A DNA stretch of 64,000 nt from JALHNI01 sp965229305 (GTDB lineage Bacteria; Acidobacteriota; Terriglobia; Bryobacterales; Bryobacteraceae), in NCBI GenBank assembly GCA_965229305.1, contig CBDDIZ010000042.1:682001-746000 (forward strand), in the 5' to 3' direction. Made by a program: the position numbers and the translations under genes. Within the stretch, counting starts at the first letter, position 1. Each line of letters starts with the position of its first letter. Shown here piece after piece: positions 7,423 to 15,573 of the stretch. The notes beneath the pieces were generated by a model, which had not been told where the DNA came from, ran no database searches, and saw only the letters and a list, made by a program, of their open reading frames with translations.

Positions 7423-9090
7423 ATGAAGCAGTTACTCCTTCTCACCCTCTGTCTCACCGCTGCCGCGCAGGATGTCGTCAACGTCCGCGTCGATGCCAAC
7501 GCCCGTGCCGGCACCTTGCGCCCCATCTGGTCCTTCTTCGGCTATGACGAGCCGAACTACACCTACATGAAGGACGGCCGCAAACTCCTCACCGAACTGG
7601 CGGACCTCAGCCCCGTCACCGTCCATGTCCGCGCCCACAACTTACTCACCAGCGGCGATGGCGAAGCCGCGCTCAAATGGGGCTCCACCAACGCCTACAC
7701 CGAAGACGCCAACGGCAACCCCAAATACGACTGGACGATCGTCGACCGCATCTTCGACACCTACATCGAACGCAAGATGAAGCCCCTCGTCGAAGTCGGT
7801 TTTATGCCCGAAGCCCTCTCCTCCAAACCCGAGCCCTACCGCCATTTCTGGGACCCCGCCCAGCCCTACAAGAACATCTTCACCGGCTGGGCTCAACCGC
7901 CCAAAGACCATAAAAAGTGGGCCGAACTCGTCTTCCAATGGGTCAAGCACTGCATCGCCCGCTACGGTCAGGCCGAAGTCGCCTCCTGGTATTGGGAAGT
8001 CTGGAACGAGCCCAATATCGGCTACTGGCAGTCCACGCCCGACGAGTATCACAAGCTCTACGACTTCACCGTCGACGCCATCAAACGCGCCCTCCCCGCC
8101 ATCCGCGTCGGTGGACCCACCTCCACCGGACCCGGCGGCGCCCAAGCCGCCAAGTTCCTCCGCGACTTCCTCGAACACGCCGCCCGCGGCAAGAACTACG
8201 CCACCGGCAAAGTCGGTGCGCCCCTTGATTTCATTGGCTTCCACGCTAAGGGCCGCCCCAAAGTCGTCGACGGTCACGTCCAGATGGGCAGCGAGTTCCA
8301 ACTCCGCGACATCGACAAAGGCTTTGAAATCGTCGCCTCCTTCCCCGAGTTCAAAAAGCTCCCCATCATCATCGGCGAATCGGATCCCGAAGGTTGCGCC
8401 GCCTGCTCCGTCCGCTATAACCCGCAGAACAACTACCGCAACGGCACCATGTACTCCAGCTACACGGCCGCCACCTTCGCGCGCAAACGCGAACTCGCCG
8501 CCAAGCACGGCGTCAACTTCGAAGGCGCTCTCACCTGGGCCTTCGAGTTCGAGAATCAGCCCTACTTCGACGGCTTCCGCGACCTCGCCACCAACGGCCT
8601 CGATAAGCCCGTCCTCAACGTCTTCCGCATGTTCGGCCTCATGCACGGTGACCAGCTCAAAGCCACCACCACCGGCGCGCTCACCCTCGCCGACATGGTC
8701 GCCTCCGGCGTCAAAGCCAAAGCCGATATCAACTCCGTCGCCTCGCGTACCGAACGCACCGTTTCCGCCCTCGTCTGGAACTACCACGACGACGACGTCG
8801 CTGCGCCTCCCACGCCCGTCGCCCTGCAGATCGCCGGACTCCCGGCCACCGCTAGCCGTGTCCTCGTGCGGCACTATCGCGTCGACGCGAACCACTCGAA
8901 CTCTTACACCGCCTGGAAAGCCATGGGCTCGCCGCAGCAGCCCACGCCGCAGCAATACGCCGCGCTCGAAGCCGCTGGCCAACTCGAGCTCCTCACTTCG
9001 CCCCAATATGTGACGCCGAAACAAGGCGCGCTCGACCTTCACTTCGCCCTGCCCCGCCAAGGCGTCTCCCTCGTGCAGGTCACTTGGTAG
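7423..9090 (+). CDS. Secreted GH39-like glycoside hydrolase (beta-xylosidase family)
   Basis: A 555-residue retaining glycosidase of the GH39 type (beta-xylosidase/alpha-L-iduronidase fold). A short signal peptide (MKQLLLLTLCLTAAAQ) sends it to the periplasm or outside. The (beta/alpha)8 barrel shows the clan-A acid/base site in WYWEVWNEPNIGYW (Glu196) and a likely nucleophile in IIIGESDPEG (Glu319); the end of the protein is a beta-sandwich. WSFFGYDEPNYTYM near residue 36 is a usual GH39 opening. It starts 6 bases after the TonB receptor, and its stop overlaps the TTG of the next transporter, so the three genes are one operon under the upstream operator. The exact sugar (xyloside, uronide or other) is not determined. 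Confidence 0.88.
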   Translation: MKQLLLLTLCLTAAAQDVVNVRVDANARAGTLRPIWSFFGYDEPNYTYMKDGRKLLTELADLSPVTVHVRAHNLLTSGDGEAALKWGSTNAYTEDANGNPKYDWTIVDRIFDTYIERKMKPLVEVGFMPEALSSKPEPYRHFWDPAQPYKNIFTGWAQPPKDHKKWAELVFQWVKHCIARYGQAEVASWYWEVWNEPNIGYWQSTPDEYHKLYDFTVDAIKRALPAIRVGGPTSTGPGGAQAAKFLRDFLEHAARGKNYATGKVGAPLDFIGFHAKGRPKVVDGHVQMGSEFQLRDIDKGFEIVASFPEFKKLPIIIGESDPEGCAACSVRYNPQNNYRNGTMYSSYTAATFARKRELAAKHGVNFEGALTWAFEFENQPYFDGFRDLATNGLDKPVLNVFRMFGLMHGDQLKATTTGALTLADMVASGVKAKADINSVASRTERTVSALVWNYHDDDVAAPPTPVALQIAGLPATASRVLVRHYRVDANHSNSYTAWKAMGSPQQPTPQQYAALEAAGQLELLTSPQYVTPKQGALDLHFALPRQGVSLVQVTW

Positions 9091-10286
9091 GCCGCTGGAC
9101 CATCGCCTGGCTTCTCGGCGCCGCCATTGCCGTCAGTTACCTGGACCGGCAAACGCTGCCCGTCGCCATTGCCGCCATCCAGCGCGAGATCCCCGTCTCC
9201 AACACGCAATTCTCGCAACTGCAAGCAGCTTTCCTGATCGCCTACGCCGTCATGTACGCCGCTGGCGGCAAACTGATCGACGCCATCGGCACGCGTACCG
9301 GCTTCGCCGTCATCATGATCGCCTGGTCGCTTGCCTGCGCCGCTCACGGACTCGCCACTGCCTTCATCGGCCTCGCCGTCTGCCGCTTCCTGCTCGGCAT
9401 GGGTGAAGGCGGCGGCTTCCCGGCCGCCACCAAAGCCATCTCCGAATGGTTCCCGCCCGGCGAACGCTCCACCGCCATGGGCATGATCAACAGCGGCACT
9501 GCCGTCGGCGCCGTCATCGCTCCGCCCGCCATCGCCCTGGTCATCGGCGCCTACGGCTGGCGCTGGGTCTTCTTCCTCACCGGCGCCCTCGGCCTCGTCT
9601 GGGCGGCCGCCTGGCTCCGCCTGTACGCAACTCCCCTGCAAGAGAAAAGCGCCGCGCCCGCCGTCCCCTGGCTCCAACTTTTCCGCTTCCGTGAAGTCTG
9701 GGGACTGGTCACCGCCAAATTCCTTTCTGATGCCGCCTGGTACTTCTACCTCTTCTGGCTCCCCAAATACCTCTACGACGTCCGCGGCTTCGATACCAAA
9801 CAAGTCGGCGCCTTCGGCTGGATCCCCTATGCCGCCGCCGGCTTCGGCAGCCTCCTCGGCGGCTGGTTCTCCAGCCATCTCCTCCACCGTGGCCTCCCCG
9901 TTGACCGTGCCCGCAAACTCGCCATGGGCGCCAGCGTTGCCTTCATGCCGTGGATCATCCTCATGCCCCAATCCCCCGTGGAAACGGCCCTTTTCCTGTT
10001 TAGTCTGGCCTTCTGCGGCCAGCAATCCTGGTCCACCCTCGTCATGACCCTCCCCACCGATCTGTTCCCCCGTGAAACCGTCGGCGCCGTCGCCGGTCTC
10101 GTCGGTTTCGGCGGCGCCATGGGCGGCGTTGTCTTCGGACTCGTCGTCGGCTGGCTCCTCGACCACGGCGCCGGCTACGGACCCGTCTTCGCCCTCGTCT
10201 CCGTCATGCACCTCCTTGCCTTCGGCATCATCCTCCTCGCGGTGCCGAAAATCTCTCCACTTTCCGCCCCCGAAAAACTCCGATAG
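9084..10286 (+). CDS. MFS transporter, ACS (anion:cation symporter) type
   Basis: A 400-residue inner-membrane transporter with 12 predicted helices. SYLDRQTLPVAIAAIQREI and FLLGMGEGGGFPAATKAISEWFPPGERSTAMG are hallmark segments of the ACS branch of the major facilitator superfamily, which takes up hexuronates, galactonate and related organic anions. The TTG start at 9084 overlaps the stop of the glycosidase by 7 bases, which suggests translational coupling. With the TonB receptor and GH39-like enzyme it would complete a pathway from outer membrane to cytoplasm. A sugar-acid substrate fits both this branch and the FadR-type regulator, but is an inference. Confidence 0.9.
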   Translation: MVGRWTIAWLLGAAIAVSYLDRQTLPVAIAAIQREIPVSNTQFSQLQAAFLIAYAVMYAAGGKLIDAIGTRTGFAVIMIAWSLACAAHGLATAFIGLAVCRFLLGMGEGGGFPAATKAISEWFPPGERSTAMGMINSGTAVGAVIAPPAIALVIGAYGWRWVFFLTGALGLVWAAAWLRLYATPLQEKSAAPAVPWLQLFRFREVWGLVTAKFLSDAAWYFYLFWLPKYLYDVRGFDTKQVGAFGWIPYAAAGFGSLLGGWFSSHLLHRGLPVDRARKLAMGASVAFMPWIILMPQSPVETALFLFSLAFCGQQSWSTLVMTLPTDLFPRETVGAVAGLVGFGGAMGGVVFGLVVGWLLDHGAGYGPVFALVSVMHLLAFGIILLAVPKISPLSAPEKLR

Positions 10287-10420
10287 TTTTTGTCGCATAT
10301 CTCTCGACAGGAGACGTGTGCCTGTTGTACCCTCAAATTTCACCTGCAAGTCAGTTGCGGTGATTGCCCCGAATCGAAGTCCACCATCGCCCGGCCAGTT
10401 TGTCCCGAGGAGTAGTACCC

Positions 10421-12844
10421 ATGCGTGTCAGAATCCGTATTAAGACCAGTTCGCGCCCCCAGCGCTCCCCCAGCGTCGAGTCCACTTCGCGCAAATGGTT
10501 TGCCATGGGAACCCTGGCCACTTACGCCATGGCCGGTTCCAGCGTGGTTTTACAAGCTGCTACGCCAGTCCCCCCGGCCCCCGCGCCCAGCCAGCAGGTG
10601 AACACCGTTGGCAAGTTTGCCATCCCCGCCGGCCCCCTGGCCGACGTCATCCCCGCTTTTGAAAAGGCCTCCGGCCTCAAAATCACCATCGCCAATGAAG
10701 GAATTAAAGGAGTTACCTCGCCCGGTGTCACCGGACTCCTCTCGCCTTCTCAAGCCCTCGAAAAGATGCTCGACGGCACCGGCGTCAGCGCGCGTGTCTC
10801 CGGGTTGCAAGTCACTCTCGACTTGAGCCACAGCGGCTCCAGCGTCGACGTCGTTGATCGCGCTCCCGTCTCCTCGCCCCGCTACACCGAGCCCCTGCGC
10901 AACATCCCCCAGACCATCACCATCATCCCCAAGGAAATCATCTCCCAGCAGGGCGCCACCAGCCTCACCGATGTCCTTCGCAATGTTCCCGGCCTCACCA
11001 TCACCGCCGGCGAAGGCGGTGTCCCCGGCGGCGACAATCTCACCCTCCGCGGCAACAGCGCCCGCAACGACATCTTCGTCGACGGCGTGCGCGATTTGAG
11101 CCCCCAGTCGCGCGACCCCTTCAACCTTGAACAAGTCGAAGTCAGCAAAGGCCCCACCTCCACCGTCTCCGGCCGCGGCTCCGCCGGCGGCACCATCAAC
11201 CTGATGAGCAAAGGTCCCTCGCTCGGCCGCATCATCGGTGGCTCGGTCGCCTTGGGCAACGCCGACACCAAGCGTGCCACCATCGACCTCAACGCCCCGC
11301 TCCAGCGTCTCGGCATGGGCGAGCGCACCGCCTTCCGTCTCAACGGCATGGTCCACGACGCCGGCGTCGCCGGCCGCGACGTCGTCAACAACGGCCGCTG
11401 GGGCCTGGCTCCCTCGCTCGCCTTTGGCCTCGGCACCCCCACCCGCGTCACCCTCGGCTATTACAAACTCCGCCAGGACAACATCACCGACTACGGCATC
11501 CCCTGGGTCCCCGCCACCAACAACGCCCTCGCCGCCTATCGCGATCAGCCCGCGCCCGTCCCCCGCAACACCTTCTACGGCTTCGCCAACCGCGATCGCG
11601 AAGTCCTCAATCAGGACACCGCCACCGTCAAGTTCGAACACGACTTCAGCGACGACCTCCGCATCCAATCCCAACTCCGCTATGGCCGCGCCGGTCGCAA
11701 TTCCGTGGCGACGCCGCCCCGCTTCGCCGGCAACGACTCCACCGCCATCAACCGCGAAATGCGCGCCTGGGTCGCCACCGACAAAATCTGGGACAACCAA
11801 ACCGACCTCCGCGCCACCAACGTCAAAACCGGTTCCATCTCCCACAACCTCATCACCGGCGCCGCTTTCACCAACGAAAACAACCTCCGCCGCACCCGCA
11901 CCGCCCCCAACTCCCCCACCACCCTCCTCAGCCCCAACCCCAACGACGTCTACCCCGGCACCTTCGTCGAAGGACTTTACCCCGGCAACATCACCGGCAA
12001 CACGCAAGCCGCCTGGATCTTCGATACCGCCAAGCTCGGTAAGCACTTCGAAGCCACCGGCGGCGTCCGCTTCGAACGCTTCGACGTCAACGGCGTCAGC
12101 ACCACTCCCGCCCCCGTCCAGCAAACGGTCAACTGGGCTTCGCTCCGCGGCGGGCTGATTTACAAGCCCACCGATAGCGGCAGCATCTACGCCTCTTACG
12201 GCTCCTCCATCAGCCCTTCGCTGGAAGGCCTCTCTTACAACACCTCGAACACCGCCATCCCGCCCGAAAAGACGTACACCGTCGAAACCGGCACCAAGTG
12301 GGAGATCTTCCATAATCGACTCCTGCTCAACGGCGCCATCTTCCAGGTCAAAAAGGACAACGCCCGGACCCCCGGCCTCCTTCCCACGGATCCGCCCCAA
12401 GTCCTCGCCGGCCGCCAAGTCTCCCAAGGCCTTGAGCTTTCCGCCTCGGGCGCCATCACCCGCTCCGTTCGCGTCCTCGCTTCTTATTCGCTGATCGATG
12501 CCCGCATCCACAGTTCGAACACGCCCGCCGAAATCGGCCGCTTCTTCCAGAACACGCCGCGCAACTCCGCCAGCATCTGGACCACTTACACCGCCAAACG
12601 CTTCACCCTCGGCGTCGGCCCCCGCTTCATGGGCCGCCGCTTCGGCAACAACATCAACACCCGCCAGGTGAAGGCCTACAACACCATCGACGCGATGGTC
12701 TCCTACGAGCTCAACCGCAATGTCGGCTTCCGGTTCAACGTCTCGAACCTGAGCGACACCTTCTACTTCGAACGCCTCGGCGGCGGCCACCTCATCCCCG
12801 GCGCCTCCCGCTTCGCCCTGTTCACCACCAACTTCCGGTTCTAA
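10421..12844 (+). CDS. TonB-dependent siderophore receptor with STN domain
   Basis: An outer-membrane receptor of about 807 residues. After a signal region (about 25-48) comes an STN domain (FAIPAGPLADVIPAFEKASGLKITIA ... SPSQALEKMLDGTG), then a plug (PQTITIIPKEIISQQGATSLTDVLRNVPGLT, LRGNSARNDIFVDGVRD, VEVSKGPTSTVSGRGSAGGTINL) of the FhuA/FpvA siderophore-receptor type and a barrel ending in FTTNFRF. I start it at the ATG at 10421, which has GAGGAG 8 bases upstream, though the frame opens at 10364. STN domains normally signal to a FecR/FecI pair, but none is adjacent. The PiuC-type hydroxylase two bases downstream and the PepSY/DUF2271/DUF4198/ApbE genes that follow mark an iron-uptake operon. 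Confidence 0.93.
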   Translation: MRVRIRIKTSSRPQRSPSVESTSRKWFAMGTLATYAMAGSSVVLQAATPVPPAPAPSQQVNTVGKFAIPAGPLADVIPAFEKASGLKITIANEGIKGVTSPGVTGLLSPSQALEKMLDGTGVSARVSGLQVTLDLSHSGSSVDVVDRAPVSSPRYTEPLRNIPQTITIIPKEIISQQGATSLTDVLRNVPGLTITAGEGGVPGGDNLTLRGNSARNDIFVDGVRDLSPQSRDPFNLEQVEVSKGPTSTVSGRGSAGGTINLMSKGPSLGRIIGGSVALGNADTKRATIDLNAPLQRLGMGERTAFRLNGMVHDAGVAGRDVVNNGRWGLAPSLAFGLGTPTRVTLGYYKLRQDNITDYGIPWVPATNNALAAYRDQPAPVPRNTFYGFANRDREVLNQDTATVKFEHDFSDDLRIQSQLRYGRAGRNSVATPPRFAGNDSTAINREMRAWVATDKIWDNQTDLRATNVKTGSISHNLITGAAFTNENNLRRTRTAPNSPTTLLSPNPNDVYPGTFVEGLYPGNITGNTQAAWIFDTAKLGKHFEATGGVRFERFDVNGVSTTPAPVQQTVNWASLRGGLIYKPTDSGSIYASYGSSISPSLEGLSYNTSNTAIPPEKTYTVETGTKWEIFHNRLLLNGAIFQVKKDNARTPGLLPTDPPQVLAGRQVSQGLELSASGAITRSVRVLASYSLIDARIHSSNTPAEIGRFFQNTPRNSASIWTTYTAKRFTLGVGPRFMGRRFGNNINTRQVKAYNTIDAMVSYELNRNVGFRFNVSNLSDTFYFERLGGGHLIPGASRFALFTTNFRF

Positions 12845-12846
12845 CG

Positions 12847-13527
12847 ATGCTGCTTCACATCGCCAACGTTCTCACTCCCCAACGGGCCGCCGAAATGCGC
12901 GCGGCCCTCGAAGAAGCCGACTGGGTCGATGGCCGCGTCACCGCCGGCTATCAATCGGCCCAAACCAAGCGCAATCTCCAGATGCCGGAGGACCATCCCC
13001 TCGCCCGCGAACTCAGCGAAGAGATCGTCCTCTCTCTCGAGCAGCACCCGCTCTTCATGGGCGCCGCCCTGCCGCAGCGCGTCTTCCCCCCGCTCTTCAA
13101 TCGCTACGACGGCGGCCACGCCTTCGGCACCCACGTCGATAACGCCATCCGCCACGTCAAAGGCACGCCGCACCGCATCCGCACCGATCTCTCGGCCACC
13201 CTCTTCCTCACGCCTCCCGAAGACTACGATGGCGGCGAACTCATGGTCGAGGACACCTACGGCACCCACTCCGTCAAACTACCCGCCGGCGACCTCGTCC
13301 TCTACCCGGCCACCAGCCTGCATCACGTCGTCCCCGTCACCCGCGGCGCCCGCATCTCCTCGTTCTTTTGGATCCAGAGCATGATCCGCAGCGACGCCCA
13401 ACGCACCCTGCTCTTTGACTTGGACGTTGCCATCCAACGTCTCGCCGGCGATGCGCCGAATCATCCTTCCGCCGTCCAACTCACCGGCGTTTATCACAAC
13501 CTCGTTCGCCTCTGGGCGGAGCTCTAA
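12847..13527 (+). CDS. PiuC/YbiX-type Fe(II)/2-oxoglutarate hydroxylase (PKHD type)
   Basis: A 226-residue cytosolic dioxygenase almost exactly the length of E. coli YbiX. The iron ligands are visible at His96 and Asp98 (GTHVDNA) and His159 (SLHHVVPV), and Arg169 (RGARISSFF) should hold the 2-oxoglutarate. The N-terminal KRNLQMPEDHPLA segment and the C-terminal helical tail (SAVQLTGVYHNLVRLWAEL) also fit the family. These genes are regularly next to catecholate-siderophore receptors and iron-controlled, and here the gene follows the receptor stop by 2 bases. The target molecule of the hydroxylation is not known for the family, as far as I recall. Confidence 0.93.
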   Translation: MLLHIANVLTPQRAAEMRAALEEADWVDGRVTAGYQSAQTKRNLQMPEDHPLARELSEEIVLSLEQHPLFMGAALPQRVFPPLFNRYDGGHAFGTHVDNAIRHVKGTPHRIRTDLSATLFLTPPEDYDGGELMVEDTYGTHSVKLPAGDLVLYPATSLHHVVPVTRGARISSFFWIQSMIRSDAQRTLLFDLDVAIQRLAGDAPNHPSAVQLTGVYHNLVRLWAEL

Positions 13528-13535
13528 CCACTCCC

Positions 13536-14153
13536 ATGACCGCCGCCCGCCGCGCCTTCTGGATTCGCCAAACCATCCTTTGGCACTGGACCAGTTCGGC
13601 CGTCTGCCTCGGCGCCATGATCCTCTTCACTGTCACCGGCATCACCCTGAATCACGCCGCTGACATCCCCGCCACCCCCGTCGTCACGCGCCAACAGACT
13701 CCGCTCCCCCAGCACCTCCACGCCGTCATCGCCCAGCTCCCCCAGGACGGCAAACACGCCGTCCCGCCAAAACTCGCCGCCTGGCTCAACGACCGTATCC
13801 CCGACAGCGTCCGCGCCACCGAAGCCGAATGCTCCGAAGGCGAACTCTACCTCTCCCTGCCGCGCCCCGGTGGCGATCGCTGGATCTCCATCAAGCGCGA
13901 CACCCACCTCGTCGAATGGGAAACCACCGACCGCGGTTGGGTCTCCTACTTCAACGACCTCCACAAAGGCCGCCACACCGGCCCCGTCTGGCAAGTCTTC
14001 ATCGACGTCATTGCCGTTGCCTTTCTCGTCTTCACCGCCACCGGCATCGTGCTCCTCCAGATCCACGCCGCCAAACGACCCGCCACTTGGCCCGCTCTCG
14101 CCTTCGGCTTCGTGGCTCCCACTGCCCTGTTGATCTTCTTCTTACACCGATGA
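13536..14153 (+). CDS. PepSY-associated transmembrane protein
   Basis: A 205-residue inner-membrane protein with helices near residues 17-40, 150-172 and 182-202 and a periplasmic part between. IRQTILWHWTSSAVCLGAMILFTVTGITLNH is the usual opening of PepSY-associated TM proteins, and WVSYFNDLHKGRHTGPVWQVFIDVIAVAFLVFTATGIVLL is the matching C-terminal helix pair with a histidine that may bind haem. Such proteins are thought to carry electrons across the membrane for reduction of siderophore-bound iron. It overlaps the next gene by 4 bases (ATGA) and sits with the DUF2271, DUF4198 and ApbE genes. The redox role is inference. Confidence 0.85.
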   Translation: MTAARRAFWIRQTILWHWTSSAVCLGAMILFTVTGITLNHAADIPATPVVTRQQTPLPQHLHAVIAQLPQDGKHAVPPKLAAWLNDRIPDSVRATEAECSEGELYLSLPRPGGDRWISIKRDTHLVEWETTDRGWVSYFNDLHKGRHTGPVWQVFIDVIAVAFLVFTATGIVLLQIHAAKRPATWPALAFGFVAPTALLIFFLHR

Positions 14154-14656
14154 CCAAACACACCAAAATCCTCGCCGGCCTCCTCGCCTCGCCCCTCGCC
14201 GCCGCTGACCTCAACCTCAGCGTCGAGATCCCACGCCTCCAGGTCGCCGAGTATCACCGCCCCTACGTCGCTATCTGGGTCGAAGGCCCCGGCCAGACCT
14301 TCTCCACCAACCTCGCCGTCTGGTACGACCAACAAACCAACAAAAACGAAGCCGGCACCACCTGGCTCAAAGACCTTCGCGCCTGGTGGCGCAAATCCGG
14401 CCGCGACCTCAAAATGCCCGTCGACGGCATCTCCGGCGCCACCCGTCCCGCCGGCACCCACGCCCTCACCGTCAACGCCTCCAAGCTCTCCCAGCTCAAA
14501 CCCGGCTCCTACGAACTGGTCGTCGAAGCCGCGCGCGAAGTCGGTGGCCGCGAACTTCTCCGCATTCCGTTCACTTGGCCTGCCACGGCCGCTCACTCCG
14601 GTAACGCTCAAGGACAGCACGAACTCGGTCGTGTGGTCCTCAACCTCAAACCCTAA
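14150..14656 (+). CDS. DUF2271 protein with an ApbE flavinylation motif
   Basis: A 168-residue secreted protein. A signal peptide (ILAGLLASPLAAA) is followed by a small beta-sandwich typical of DUF2271 (VEIPRLQVAEYHRPYVAIWVEG, TWLKDLRAWWRKSG). Residues 92-99 read DGISGATR, which matches the D-x-x-S/T-G-A-T pattern to which ApbE attaches FMN through the threonine (here Thr98). An apbE gene lies about 0.9 kb downstream in the same direction, so this is very probably a periplasmic flavoprotein. The start is the ATG at 14150, overlapping the stop of the PepSY-type gene. It would pass electrons from the PepSY membrane protein to an iron chelate or another acceptor; that path is inferred. Confidence 0.85.
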   Translation: MTKHTKILAGLLASPLAAADLNLSVEIPRLQVAEYHRPYVAIWVEGPGQTFSTNLAVWYDQQTNKNEAGTTWLKDLRAWWRKSGRDLKMPVDGISGATRPAGTHALTVNASKLSQLKPGSYELVVEAAREVGGRELLRIPFTWPATAAHSGNAQGQHELGRVVLNLKP

Positions 14657-14670
14657 GCAAGGATCACCTC

Positions 14671-15531
14671 ATGAAAATCACCCGCTTCGCGCTTGCCGCG
14701 CTCACCTTCACCGCGCTGCCCCTCCTGGCGCACCGCCAATGGATGCTTCCCTCCTCCACGGTCCTCTCCGGAGCTGACCCCTGGGTGACGGTCGACGCCG
14801 CCGTCTCCAACGAACTCTTCTACTTCGACCACGTGCCCATGCGTCCCGTCGGCCTCACCATCATCCGTCCCGATGGCACCAAAGGCGAAGCCGAGAACCT
14901 GGCCACCGGCAAATACCGCAGCACCTTCGACGTTCATCTCACCCAACCCGGCACCTACAAGATCGCCAACGTCAGCACCACTGTCTTCGCCACCTGGGAC
15001 GACAACGGCACCCCCAAGAACTGGCGTGGCACCGCCGAAGCCTTCGAACGCGAAGTTCCCAAGAACGCCAAAGACCTCAAGACCTCGCGCATGAGCAATC
15101 GCGTCGAGCTCTTTGTCACCTCCGGCAAGCCCACCGCCAAAGCTCTCGAACTCACCGGCGTCGGTCTCGAACTCGCCCCCGACACCCACCCCAATGACCT
15201 CGTCGCCGGCGAAGCCGCCAAGTTCCGCCTCATGCTCGACGGCAAGCCCGCCGCCAATCTCGAAGTCACCGTCATTCCTGGCGGCATCCGCTATCGCAAT
15301 CAGCTCCACGAACAGAAGATCACCACTGACGCCGAAGGCCGCTTCTCCGTCACCGCCAAGGAACCCGGCATGTATTGGATCAACGCCACCACCGGCGGCG
15401 CTCCTCGTGGCCCCGGCGGCCCCCCCAATGCTGGCGGACCCCGTCCCGCAGGCGGTCCCGGCGGCATGGGCCGCATGCCCCAGGGCAACCGCGCCAACTA
15501 CGTCGCCACCGTTGAATTTCTTCCGCAGTAG
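14671..15531 (+). CDS. DUF4198 domain-containing periplasmic protein
   Basis: A 286-residue secreted protein starting with a clear signal peptide (FALAALTFTALPLLAHRQW). The LLAHRQWMLPSSTVLSG opening and the paired beta-sandwich repeats (the second with FRLMLDGKPAANLEVTVIPGG and TDAEGRFSVTAKEPGMYWINA) are typical of DUF4198, a family often annotated with nickel or other metal uptake. The last 50 residues include a Gly/Pro/Arg-rich low-complexity stretch. The gene follows the DUF2271 gene by 14 bases and is followed by a terminator-like hairpin, so it is the last gene of the tightly spaced block. Metal delivery to the outer-membrane receptor system is plausible but not shown. Confidence 0.85.
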   Translation: MKITRFALAALTFTALPLLAHRQWMLPSSTVLSGADPWVTVDAAVSNELFYFDHVPMRPVGLTIIRPDGTKGEAENLATGKYRSTFDVHLTQPGTYKIANVSTTVFATWDDNGTPKNWRGTAEAFEREVPKNAKDLKTSRMSNRVELFVTSGKPTAKALELTGVGLELAPDTHPNDLVAGEAAKFRLMLDGKPAANLEVTVIPGGIRYRNQLHEQKITTDAEGRFSVTAKEPGMYWINATTGGAPRGPGGPPNAGGPRPAGGPGGMGRMPQGNRANYVATVEFLPQ

Positions 15532-15540
15532 ACTTCTTCT

Positions 15541-15572
15541 GGGCCGGTCCCCTCGTGGGCCGGCCCTCTTTT
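15541..15572 (+). terminator. Hairpin with T-rich tail between the DUF4198 and ApbE genes
   Basis: GGGCCGG (15541-15547) pairs with CCGGCCC (15560-15566) and is followed by TCTTTT. It ends one base before the annotated ATG of apbE, so it may terminate or attenuate transcription into apbE. Confidence 0.6.
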
Positions 15573-15573
15573 C

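Noticed and set aside
10287..10420. Fur box before the siderophore receptor
   Set aside because: The region has no sequence close to the GATAATGATAATCATTATC type. Iron control is likely from gene content but not visible here.
10550..12790. Long minus-strand open frame (746 codons) across the siderophore receptor gene
   Set aside because: Composition is Gly, Val, Ala, Asp and Glu repeats, with no recognisable domain; it is the shadow of a clear TonB receptor.
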